From Candidatus Moranbacteria bacterium CG_4_8_14_3_um_filter_34_16 (GTDB taxonomy: Bacteria; Patescibacteriota; Minisyncoccia; Moranbacterales; UBA2206): a stretch of 14,145 nucleotides of DNA. The notes beneath the pieces are model-generated. The model made no database searches. It was given only the letters and a program-made list of their open reading frames with translations, and was not told the origin of the DNA. The stretch spans positions 1 through 14,145 of the forward strand of contig PFHO01000050.1 of assembly GCA_002782345.1 (NCBI GenBank). The letters run 5' to 3'. Made by a program: the position numbers and the translations under genes. Positions within the stretch are counted from its first letter, which is position 1, and every line of letters starts with the position of its first letter. Shown here one piece after another: positions 1 to 6,930 of this stretch.

Positions 1-32
1 TAACTCGTTAATTTGGCTTTCTTGAGCATCAT
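1..32 (-). CDS. Possible 5' end of a further minus-strand gene (cut by window edge)
   Basis: Reading leftwards from 32 there are two consecutive ATG codons followed by an open stretch (MMLKKAKLTS) running off the window. An extended -10-like sequence, TG-n-TAAAAT, lies at 47-39 on the same strand and ends only 6 bases before the first ATG, which would give a leaderless transcript. Ten codons are too few to recognise a family, and in AT-rich DNA such a -10 match is cheap. The stretch follows hpf in the same direction, so it may be a separately promoted next gene or non-coding sequence. Confidence 0.2.
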   Translation of the reverse strand, partial: MMLKKAKLTS

Positions 33-98
33 ACTACTATTTTAACATAGTTTCTGATGGTCTAGAGCCTAATTAAATAGAAATAGGCAAGTTTATAT

Positions 99-488
99 TT
101 AAAATCTGGCATCTTTACTGATTACAATCTTCTTTTTAATTGAACGAGCTCCACGTTTGCGAATATCTTTAAATCTATCTTTATCTTTGGTAATTTGTTT
201 TTGTAGTTCTTCCATTATTATATCCACTGAAACTTCAACGGACTCGGATATTTGTGTGGCGCGATATAGCTTATAGGGAGTTTTAATCATAACTTCAACA
301 TAAAATTTTCCTTTTTTGTCCAATGCAATTTCCACTTCAACATTGAGTGATTTTTGCAAAAATTTTTCCATTTTCCCGATTTTTTTGATCACATATTCTT
401 TGCTTTTCTCTTCTAAAACAACATTTTTCAAAAGAAAACGCAGATTTTTATTTTCTTTCTTCGCCTTTGCCATTTTTTCTTTTTCCAT
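99..488 (-). CDS. hpf: Short-form ribosome hibernation promoting factor (HPF/YfiA family)
   Basis: Encodes 129 residues. Proteins of this family bind the 30S decoding region during slow growth and silence or dimerise ribosomes. The pattern is typical: a beta-alpha-beta-beta-beta-alpha fold with LRFLLKNVVLEEKSKEYVIKK at the N-terminus, a conserved-type KIGKMEKFL helix end, then VEVEIAL, YVEVMI and YKLYRATQ strands, and a second long helix (about residues 84-110) ending in a basic segment (KDRFKDIRKRGARSIKKK). The long-form C-terminal dimerisation domain is absent, so this is a short or intermediate form with a basic tail. The ATG at 488 is the only good start; no ribosome binding site is visible. 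It lies 33 bp downstream of murB on the same strand and is probably the distal gene of that unit. The family call is good; whether it acts like HPF (dimers) or YfiA (monomer silencing) cannot be told. Confidence 0.85.
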   Translation of the reverse strand: MEKEKMAKAKKENKNLRFLLKNVVLEEKSKEYVIKKIGKMEKFLQKSLNVEVEIALDKKGKFYVEVMIKTPYKLYRATQISESVEVSVDIIMEELQKQITKDKDRFKDIRKRGARSIKKKIVISKDARF

Positions 489-521
489 AATGATAAAAAT
501 TTAAAAAATTATTCTTGATTT

Positions 522-1472
522 TTAAAATCCAATATATTGAATTTCTTCTTTAAGCTGAACCCCCAAAGAAACTCTGACTTTTTGCTTTATCAAGCTAGAT
601 AAAACCACTATATCTTCCGCTTTGGCCTTGCCTAAGTTTATTACAAAATTGGCATGCTTTTCGCTCACTTTAGCGCCACCAATTTTTTTCCCGCGAAGAC
701 CAACTTCTTCAATCAACCACCCGGCGGGAATTTTTCCTTCTCGACATTTTGTTCCTGAATATGTTTCAAATTTAGCGATGAGTTTCTCATTTTTAACGGT
801 GGGATTTTGAAAAAAACTGCCCGCGCTAAAACCCGCCGGCAATTTGTCGGTTCTTTTCTCAACAATGTCTTTCATTTTTTTTTCAATTTCATTTTTTTCC
901 CCCGTTTGCAATTCAAAAACGCAAGACCAAATGATCAAATTCCGATTTTTTTTAAAAATAGAATCGCGATATCCAAACTTGCAATCGGATAAAAAATATT
1001 TTTTTAATGAAAAATTTTCAGGAAATTTTTTTTGCTCCTTTTTGATTTCTACCGCATCAACACTTTCCAAAACATTCGCCATTGATCCTCCATAGGCTCC
1101 GGCGTTTCCCCGAATAGCTCCTCCAACTGTGCCTGGGATTCCCACTGCCCACTCCATTCCGGAAAGGTTATTTTTAAAAGCTTGACTCACTATTTTTGAT
1201 AAATTAACTCCGGCGTCGCAAAAAACCCGATTGCTTGAAAATTTATACGCACTGTTTTGCAATCTAATCACTAGACCGCCGAATCCATTATCATTTATTA
1301 AAATATTACTTCCTCCGCCTAAAATAAACAGTTCCAAATTATTTTTTTGCGCAAAATCAAAAGCTTCTCTCAATTCTTCTTTTTGGTTGATTTTACAAAA
1401 AAACTTTGCTGGTCCGCCAATTTTAAAAGTGGTAAGAGGCGCTAAAATCACATTTTTTTCAATTTTTAACAT
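522..1472 (-). CDS. murB: UDP-N-acetylmuramate dehydrogenase (UDP-N-acetylenolpyruvoylglucosamine reductase)
   Basis: FAD enzyme that reduces UDP-GlcNAc-enolpyruvate with NADPH to UDP-MurNAc, the second committed cytoplasmic step of peptidoglycan synthesis. From the ATG at 1472 the product is 316 residues, normal for the family. Visible features: TTFKIGGPA (14-22) opening the FAD domain, the FAD-binding GGGSN (52-56), GIPGTVGGAIRGNAGAYGG (111-129), substrate-side GYRDS (167-171), the proton-donor serine in AGSFFQNP (Ser219), and KVSEKHANFVIN near the C-terminus. LKEEIQYIG carries the expected catalytic glutamate (Glu310). All key residues are present, so it should be active. An in-frame TTG at 1487 overlaps the ATPase stop as TTGA and would add five residues; I prefer the ATG because family similarity begins right after it. 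It is 11 bp downstream of the ATPase gene and 33 bp upstream of hpf, so it is very likely co-transcribed. Confidence 0.96.
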   Translation of the reverse strand: MLKIEKNVILAPLTTFKIGGPAKFFCKINQKEELREAFDFAQKNNLELFILGGGSNILINDNGFGGLVIRLQNSAYKFSSNRVFCDAGVNLSKIVSQAFKNNLSGMEWAVGIPGTVGGAIRGNAGAYGGSMANVLESVDAVEIKKEQKKFPENFSLKKYFLSDCKFGYRDSIFKKNRNLIIWSCVFELQTGEKNEIEKKMKDIVEKRTDKLPAGFSAGSFFQNPTVKNEKLIAKFETYSGTKCREGKIPAGWLIEEVGLRGKKIGGAKVSEKHANFVINLGKAKAEDIVVLSSLIKQKVRVSLGVQLKEEIQYIGF

Positions 1473-1483
1473 AAATTTACAGC

Positions 1484-4210
1484 TCAACCTTTTATTTTAA
1501 ATTTTTTTCTCATTTCTTCAAATACAAAAACTGCCGTAAAAGAAATTAAAACCATTGACCAATCTTTTCCATCTATCGGTAACATATGCAGATATTTTTG
1601 GCAAAATGGCAAATACATAAAACCAAACAAAATAGAAACAGAAACCGCCATGGCTCCGATAGCATATTTGTTTTTGAAAAATCCCAATTTAAAAGGAGAA
1701 ATTTTTTTACTCCTAGATTGCAAAAGATTCGCCATTTGCGCCATAGCGATAACAGCGTAAGCGGATGTCGTAGACTTGGTATAAAGAAAAGAATCTTTTA
1801 TTATCTCTTCGCCAAAATTCCAACCTCCGCGTTTCATTGACCAAAAAAAAGCTGTCAAGGCTCCAAATGCCATAATAATTCCCAAATAAATAATTCTTCT
1901 AAAACCTCTAAAAGTTATTATCTCTTTTTTTTCATTGATAAATTTTGTTTTTTTAGCTCTTGGTTCGCTCGGTTCTAGACTTAAAGAAAAAGAAGGTAAA
2001 ACATCCGTTCCAAGATCCGTCGCTAAAATTTGAATAGCGGTAAGAGGAGACGGAATTCCAAATAAAACTCCTCCGACAACAGTAAAAAGTTCACCGGCAT
2101 TGGAAGTAAAAACATAATGAACAAATTTCCTTAAATTTCTAAAAATAGTCTTCCCTTCTTTCACTCCTTCCACAATTGAAGCAAAATTATCGTCCAAAAT
2201 AACCATATCCGAAGCTTCTTTGGAAACATCTGTTCCCATAATTCCCATAGCCACTCCGATATCAGCGCGTTTCAACGCCGGCGCGTCATTCACTCCATCT
2301 CCGGTCATGGCGATGATTTCTTGATTTTTTTTGAGAATAGAAGCGATTCGCAATTTTTGCTCCGGTGCAATTCTGGCAAAAATGCAAACTCCCTTTTCAA
2401 TTTTTTGGTAAATTTCCTCGTCCTTCAAAGAATTTAGTTCTTTCCCGCTAATCACGCTTTCATTTGTTTTTTTCTGAATTAAACCTATTCTTTGCGCAAT
2501 CGCTCTTGCGGTAACTTCATAATCGCCCGTTATCATAATCACTCGAATACCTAAATTTCTACATTCTTCAATGGATTTATAAACTCCCGCACGAGGCGGA
2601 TCAATCATCGCCATCATTCCAACCCACACTAAATCTTTTTCCGCTTCTTCTTGATATTTATTTTTTGAAATTTTATCCAAATCTCGATAAGCAAACGCCA
2701 ACACTCTAAGCGCTTCATTAGACATTTGATTGTAAACATTTTTTATCTTAATTTTATCTTTTTTCGTCAATTCCGATATTTTATCATTTACAATTTTTCT
2801 GTTGCATAAATCAAGCATAACATCCGGAGAACCTTTTACAAAAGAAACCGTTTTATTATTTTCATAAACTACACTCATTCTCATTCTCTCCGAAGTAAAT
2901 GGATTTTCTGTAATTTTTTTCTCGCCTTGTTCATAGAATCCTTCTTTGGGATTATATTTTTTACCCGCCACAACAATGGCGCCCTCAGTCGGATCGCCTA
3001 AAATTTTATATATGCCATTTTCTTCCAAAAGGCTGGCATCGTTGCACAACGCGCCAATTTTTAGAATCAAATCAAGATTTTTGATTTCAATTGAATTAAC
3101 CAATTTTCCATTTTTAGAAAAATTTCCTTTGGGCAAATAACCTTCTCCTCCAACATCAATTATTTCTTCATTCAATATTATTTTAACCACAGTTAATTCA
3201 TTCTTGGTTATTGTTCCGGTTTTATCAACGCAAATTATGGAAACTGATCCTAATGTTTCTACTGCACTCAATTTTTTTGCCAAAACATTTTTTTTAAGAA
3301 GACGTTTCATTCCAAGCGATAAAGCTACTGAAATCGCTGCCGGCAATCCCTCTGGAACAATTGAAACGGCTAATGCCAAAGCGAAAATAAAATTATCATA
3401 CCAACTCATATCAAAAAATTGTCCGGTAATCATAACCAAAATCCCAATAAAGACCGCTAAAATTGTTACATTTTTACCCAATTTTTGCATCTTTTTTTGC
3501 ATTGGAGTCAAATCTTCTCTTATCTCATAAGTGAGTTTGGCAATTTTTCCCAATTTTGTTTTAGCACCGATCTCGGTTACTAAAAATTTGGCCTCCCCCA
3601 CCGCCACTTCTTCTCCTATAAAAGCCATATTATCAATATCAGCCAAAAGAACATCTTCTTTCTCCAAAATTTTTTCCGATTTTTTTTCCGGTTTTGACTC
3701 TCCCGTAAAAATATAACTGTTCACTTTAAAATTATAGCTTTCCAAAATATATCCGTCAGCGGGAATATTATCTCCGGTGCTCACAAAAACAATATCTCCC
3801 GGAACCAAAAATTTTGAATTTATTTCTTTTTTTACCCCGTTTCTAAAAACTGAAGCTTTGTCAGTTACAATTTTTTTAATATTTTCCAAAATTCTCTCCG
3901 TTTTAAATTCTTGAAAAAAACCGATAGAAGCATTGATAAGCACAATAAAAAAAATTATTATTGTATCGTGCGTCTCTCCAAATAAGAAAGCTAGAAACGC
4001 CGCCACAAGCAATATCCAAACCAAAGTGTCTTTAAATTGATTGATAATCAATCTTGCCCATTTCCAATTTATTTTTTTTTCAATTTTATTTAATCCATGA
4101 ATCTTAATTCTTTTTTCCGCTTCTTCATCCGTCAACCCTTCTAAAGAAGAATTAAAATTGGCTAGAATTTCATTAGGAGAAAGATTGTAAATTTGTTTCT
4201 TTTTTTCCAT
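1484..4210 (-). CDS. P2-type cation-transporting ATPase (Ca2+ or Na+/K+-type pump; substrate unsettled)
   Basis: ATP-driven membrane cation pump of 908 residues with all P-type domains in order. There is a Cation_ATPase_N domain (about 5-75), M1-M2, the actuator domain with TGES (169-172), M3-M4 with PEGLP (286-290), and phosphorylation Asp329 in DKTGT. The nucleotide domain has KGSPD (459-463), the hinge has TGDGVNDAPA (636-645), and M5-M10 fill about 695-900. Ion-site residues are mixed. M5 SNAGE and M4 PEGLP suit both SERCA and Na,K-ATPase. M6 reads TDLGTD (731-736) with Asp where SERCA has Asn796, like the IDLGTD of Na,K-ATPase. M8 has Gln825 where SERCA has Glu908. No beta-subunit gene is seen. 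The ATG at 4210 is preferred to a TTG nine bases upstream. The stop TGA overlaps a possible TTG start of murB. Annotation pipelines will probably call this a calcium-translocating ATPase; the specificity is my main doubt, not the family. Confidence 0.93.
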   Translation of the reverse strand: MEKKKQIYNLSPNEILANFNSSLEGLTDEEAEKRIKIHGLNKIEKKINWKWARLIINQFKDTLVWILLVAAFLAFLFGETHDTIIIFFIVLINASIGFFQEFKTERILENIKKIVTDKASVFRNGVKKEINSKFLVPGDIVFVSTGDNIPADGYILESYNFKVNSYIFTGESKPEKKSEKILEKEDVLLADIDNMAFIGEEVAVGEAKFLVTEIGAKTKLGKIAKLTYEIREDLTPMQKKMQKLGKNVTILAVFIGILVMITGQFFDMSWYDNFIFALALAVSIVPEGLPAAISVALSLGMKRLLKKNVLAKKLSAVETLGSVSIICVDKTGTITKNELTVVKIILNEEIIDVGGEGYLPKGNFSKNGKLVNSIEIKNLDLILKIGALCNDASLLEENGIYKILGDPTEGAIVVAGKKYNPKEGFYEQGEKKITENPFTSERMRMSVVYENNKTVSFVKGSPDVMLDLCNRKIVNDKISELTKKDKIKIKNVYNQMSNEALRVLAFAYRDLDKISKNKYQEEAEKDLVWVGMMAMIDPPRAGVYKSIEECRNLGIRVIMITGDYEVTARAIAQRIGLIQKKTNESVISGKELNSLKDEEIYQKIEKGVCIFARIAPEQKLRIASILKKNQEIIAMTGDGVNDAPALKRADIGVAMGIMGTDVSKEASDMVILDDNFASIVEGVKEGKTIFRNLRKFVHYVFTSNAGELFTVVGGVLFGIPSPLTAIQILATDLGTDVLPSFSLSLEPSEPRAKKTKFINEKKEIITFRGFRRIIYLGIIMAFGALTAFFWSMKRGGWNFGEEIIKDSFLYTKSTTSAYAVIAMAQMANLLQSRSKKISPFKLGFFKNKYAIGAMAVSVSILFGFMYLPFCQKYLHMLPIDGKDWSMVLISFTAVFVFEEMRKKFKIKG

Positions 4211-4317
4211 TTTTTTCAAATATAAAAGTTATTCGCTTTTTGAAAAATTAATAAAATTTTATAAAAAAAATTCTTTTCATTAAGTTCAAAAAATATCTTG
4301 ATTTGATTTTTATTTTG

Positions 4318-4350
4318 ACAATTTTAAAAAATGCTCGCGACTAAAATTGT
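4318..4350 (-). promoter_or_regulatory. 9-bp inverted repeat with possible promoter upstream of the ATPase gene
   Basis: In the 173-bp gap between murC and the ATPase, perfect 9-base arms (ACAATTTTA at 4318-4326 and TAAAATTGT at 4342-4350) flank a 15-base, comparatively GC-rich loop. On the minus strand the promoter-proximal arm contains TTGTCA (4321-4316), a -35-like hexamer. GATATT follows 18 bases later (4297-4292), about 80 bases before the ATPase ATG. The element may be an operator over a promoter, or a weak terminator for murC. The arms are AT-rich and no T-run follows, so both readings are tentative. Confidence 0.3.
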
Positions 4351-4383
4351 TAAAAATTGCAAAAAACAACAGCCTTCATTCCG

Positions 4384-5778
4384 TTATTCTTTTAGTTTTT
4401 CCACTACTTCCCAACCGTTTCCCGCGCCGATAGTGATAACCACATCATTTTCCCCTATTTTGTCTTTCAAATATTGCGCCGCTTCAACAACGGTAGCTAG
4501 ATAAAAAGCCTTGCCCTGTTCAAATTTATTGATCGCGTCAACTAAATCTTGACTATGCACTCCGCCTTGAAATTCTCGTGCGCTTCCATAGATATCCAAA
4601 ACTATTACTTTGTTTGCATCGAAAAAACTTTGAGAAAATTCGCTAAGAAGAGCCTTAGTGCGAGTAAAGGTATGCGCTTGAAAAATCGCCCAAATATTTT
4701 TTTGAGGATAAATTTGTCGCGCTCCACTCAAAGTTGCCTGAATTTCTTCTGGATGATGTCCGTAATCATCTATAAGAATCGCGCCATTTCGTTCACCGAT
4801 ATATTCAAATCTTCTGGATGTTCCTTGAAAATTTTTCAACGCTTCCGCCACATTTTTCAAATTTAACCCCAAATGATAACAACTGGCAATCACCGATGTC
4901 GCGTTTAGAACGTTATGTTTTCCAACCAAGCTTATTTCAAAATTTCCCAAAGATTTTTTTTTGGAAAAAACTTCAAAAAATTGAGAAGGTTTTAAATTTT
5001 CTCCATTTTTTAGTTCATAATTTTCAATTCTATAATCGCAATCCCTATTAAAACCATATTGAAAAACATTCGCCTTGCAACTTTGAGCAATTTCCAATGT
5101 GTCCACATTATCTCCCCAAACAACCAAAAAACCGCTTTTGGGAACACGCGCCACAAATTCCTTAAAAACTTTTTTATAAGACAAAAAATCTTTAAAAAAA
5201 TCCGGATGATCAAAATCAGCACTTGTAAGAATAATTCCTTTGGGAGAATAGTATTGAAGTTTGTTTTGATATTCATCCGCTTCCGCCACAAAAAATTCTC
5301 CCTCGCCGAAAAGGGCGTTTCCTCCCCAATTTATAACTTTACTCCCCACTACCGCGCAAGGATTTTTTCCGATAAAGCTTAACGTTTCCGCCAACATTGC
5401 CGAGGTGGTTGTTTTCCCGTGCGTTCCGCAAACCGCCAAACCATATTTCTGATTAAAAAGATATCCTAAAATTTCAGGATAACTTATAATCGGCAATTTT
5501 CTTTTCTTGGCTTCCTCCATTTCCGGATTATTTTTTTCGTTATAAGCCGTTGAATGAATAATCAAGTCCGTGTTCGCCGGAATATTGGCGGAAGAAAAAT
5601 TTTCAAAATATTTTATTCCCAATTTCTTGAGTATTTTATCGGTAAAAAAAATTTCTTTTGTGTCTGAGCCTAAAACTTCAATTCCCATACCGGACAAAAT
5701 TTCCACCACAGCGACAACTCCGGAACCTTTGATTCCAATAATATAAACTTTTTTTATTTTAGAAAAATCCAATCGCAT
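4384..5778 (-). CDS. murC: UDP-N-acetylmuramate--L-alanine ligase
   Basis: ATP-dependent Mur ligase that adds L-alanine to UDP-MurNAc, using the product of MurB. It is 464 residues, the normal length. Visible features: an N-terminal Rossmann domain with VYIIGIKGSG (11-20) and GSD (37-39), and the ATP P-loop CGTHGKTTT (117-125). Next come the metal/substrate EADEY (166-170), DFDHPDFF (188-195), HNVLNA (288-293) and GTSRRFE (319-325). The C-terminal domain shows DDYGHHP (337-343) and QAHTFTRT (367-374). DFDHPD and HTFTRT resemble the Gram-positive form of MurC more than the enterobacterial one. The ATG at 5778 gives a standard N-terminus; no ribosome binding site is visible. It is the first gene of the minus-strand block, divergent from the kinase gene. 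A TATAAT at 5841-5836 on the minus strand, 57 bases upstream, could be its -10, but no convincing -35 accompanies it. Confidence 0.95.
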   Translation of the reverse strand: MRLDFSKIKKVYIIGIKGSGVVAVVEILSGMGIEVLGSDTKEIFFTDKILKKLGIKYFENFSSANIPANTDLIIHSTAYNEKNNPEMEEAKKRKLPIISYPEILGYLFNQKYGLAVCGTHGKTTTSAMLAETLSFIGKNPCAVVGSKVINWGGNALFGEGEFFVAEADEYQNKLQYYSPKGIILTSADFDHPDFFKDFLSYKKVFKEFVARVPKSGFLVVWGDNVDTLEIAQSCKANVFQYGFNRDCDYRIENYELKNGENLKPSQFFEVFSKKKSLGNFEISLVGKHNVLNATSVIASCYHLGLNLKNVAEALKNFQGTSRRFEYIGERNGAILIDDYGHHPEEIQATLSGARQIYPQKNIWAIFQAHTFTRTKALLSEFSQSFFDANKVIVLDIYGSAREFQGGVHSQDLVDAINKFEQGKAFYLATVVEAAQYLKDKIGENDVVITIGAGNGWEVVEKLKE

Positions 5779-6092
5779 AATTTTTTAGAATTTATATTTT
5801 ATTGCCGAAAGAATAACTCGGATTTTCTTATCCAGATTATAAAGAATCGGTTCAATTTCACTGGCTCATTTTTTTGACAATTTTTTTTTAATTTTATTTT
5901 TAAAATATTTTTATTTTTTATATATTAACTGCAAGTTATTTTTTCTATACATTAGCATTATCCGACCCTATTTGACAAATTAAAAATATTTTCCTGACGC
6001 GTGCAAGAAATTCTCAAATATGATAATATTGATTGAGAATTGACGAGTATTTAAGAAAAAAACGCCAAAAAAAAGATTTACACCTAAAAAAT
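5779..6092. promoter_or_regulatory. Divergent intergenic region between murC and the kinase gene
   Basis: About 310 bases, extremely AT-rich in the middle (roughly 5870-5935), with no coding potential or RNA gene that I can recognise. It must hold the start signals for both flanking genes. Candidates are a minus-strand TATAAT at 5841-5836 for murC, and on the plus strand TTGACA boxes at 5874-5879 and 5972-5977, neither with a good -10 at 16-18 bp. A separate dyad sits at 6009-6041. It also marks the boundary between the cell-wall precursor block and the glycan block. Confidence 0.5.
6009..6041 (+). promoter_or_regulatory. Perfect 9-bp dyad around a -10-like sequence (candidate operator/promoter of the kinase gene)
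   Basis: AATTCTCAA (6009-6017) and TTGAGAATT (6033-6041) are exact inverted repeats separated by 15 bases. Centre-to-centre spacing is 24 bp, somewhat over two helical turns. The spacer contains TATGAT (6019-6024), five of six matches to a -10 box; a weak -35 (CTGACG, 5994-5999) lies 19 bp upstream. Transcription from here would leave about 60 bases before the ATG at 6093. A dimeric regulator covering a -10 is the simplest reading; a transcript hairpin is the alternative. Confidence 0.35.
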
Positions 6093-6725
6093 ATGAGAAT
6101 AATCTCCATTTCCGGTTTGGATGGAAGCGGAAAATCCACCCAGATTCAAAGGTTAAAAAAATATTTGGAACAAAAAAAATGCAAAGTTTTTTATTTTCAC
6201 GCGATAAAATTCAGTTTGGGAAAAAAAATAATTGAAATCCGAAACAGATATTGCTTGATTTGCCGACTAAGCGGAAAATGCAAAACTCAAAAAGAAAAAA
6301 GCGTAACCCGTGCCAATTTGTTTCAAATCAAACTGCGCGAGATATTTTTGAAAATTGATTTGTGGCGTTTTAAAAATTTAGTGAAAAAACTAAAAAAAGA
6401 AAAATTTGACTATATTTTAAGTGATCGGTATTTTTATGATTCTTTTATAAATATACTTTTTCTAAACTTAAATCTTAATCTTAAAAATTACCCTGAGACA
6501 AAGTTAAAAATAATAAAACCGGAGCTAGCCATTTACCTGCAAACAGATCCCGCCGTTATTATGTCCCGCAAACGAAAACCCGAACAAGGAATTGATTATC
6601 TCAAAAAGAAAAAAGAATTATATGCCAATAAAATTTTGAAGTGGAATCTAAAAATAATTAACGGCAATCAAGACGAAGAAAAGGTTTTTCAAGAAATAAA
6701 AAATTCCCTTTTTAAAAATCAATAA
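6093..6725 (+). CDS. Thymidylate kinase-like P-loop nucleotide kinase
   Basis: 210 residues from the ATG at 6093. The N-terminal beta strand and Walker A (RIISISGLDGSGKST, P-loop at 8-16) and DRYFYDS (111-117) are the two signatures of the dTMP kinase family, which phosphorylates dTMP to dTDP. A lid-like arginine/lysine segment (SRKRKPEQGIDY, 158-169) follows a strand ELAIYLQTDP that matches the family's lid-entry strand. Unusual points are a middle region richer in basic residues than standard Tmk and a cysteine set C54-x2-C57-x5-C63. An in-frame TTG at 6033 would add 20 residues but lies in the dyad and lacks a binding site. It stands upstream of a glycan flippase, so it could be the cell's Tmk, a supplier of dTDP for dTDP-sugars, or a related kinase with another substrate. 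The fold is certain; the substrate is not. Confidence 0.75.
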   Translation: MRIISISGLDGSGKSTQIQRLKKYLEQKKCKVFYFHAIKFSLGKKIIEIRNRYCLICRLSGKCKTQKEKSVTRANLFQIKLREIFLKIDLWRFKNLVKKLKKEKFDYILSDRYFYDSFINILFLNLNLNLKNYPETKLKIIKPELAIYLQTDPAVIMSRKRKPEQGIDYLKKKKELYANKILKWNLKIINGNQDEEKVFQEIKNSLFKNQ

Positions 6726-6741
6726 AAATTGTTGTCTCAAA

Positions 6742-6793
6742 CCAAAAAAACCTTTTTGGCGTTTCCTTCCAAATTTTTCCGCCAAAATTGGAA
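6742..6793 (+). terminator. Two adjacent hairpins after the kinase gene
   Basis: Shortly after the kinase stop, CCAAAAA (6742-6748) pairs with TTTTTGG (6753-6759) over a 4-base loop. A second stem pairs TTCCAA and TTTT (6767-6777, one bulged A) with AAAATTGGAA (6784-6793) over TCCGCC. Neither is followed by a clean T-run on the plus strand, so termination strength is doubtful. The rest of the 205-bp gap up to the flippase start is AT-rich, with no other feature I would defend. Confidence 0.35.
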
Positions 6794-6930
6794 AAAGACT
6801 TATGAATTATAAAAAGCGATTTATTGTTCACAATTCTATCATTATATTAGTTAAATGGATTTTTCAACTCAAATGAATAAATTCTAAAATTATAAATTTT
6901 TATAAAAAATTGTTTCTTTTAGTCACAACT

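Noticed and set aside
67..88. Small hairpin after hpf (GCCTA/TAGGC) as a terminator
   Set aside because: Only five base pairs with a 12-base loop and no T-run on the minus strand.
3204..3530. A plus-strand open frame of 108 codons inside the ATPase gene, and several similar ones opposite murB, murC and the glycosyltransferases
   Set aside because: They lie antisense to genes with clear family motifs, have no recognisable protein features, and are expected in AT-rich coding DNA.
4384..5778. Mpl (murein peptide ligase) as an alternative to MurC because of the DFDH motif
   Set aside because: DFDHPD, HTFTRT and IYGSARE together fit the Gram-positive type of MurC as I remember it; the Mpl C-terminal features are not seen.
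6033..6092. N-terminal extension of the kinase from a TTG at 6033
   Set aside because: It runs through the 9-bp dyad, adds a lysine-rich stretch unlike the family, and the family's first beta strand begins right after the ATG at 6093.
6891..6904. Palindrome TATAAATTTTTATA upstream of the flippase
   Set aside because: It consists only of A and T in a very AT-rich leader, so it is expected by chance.
6910..6930. Seven-residue extension of the flippase from a TTG at 6910
   Set aside because: An ATG at 6931 starts directly before the amphipathic first helix typical of the family, and the TTG has no supporting binding site.
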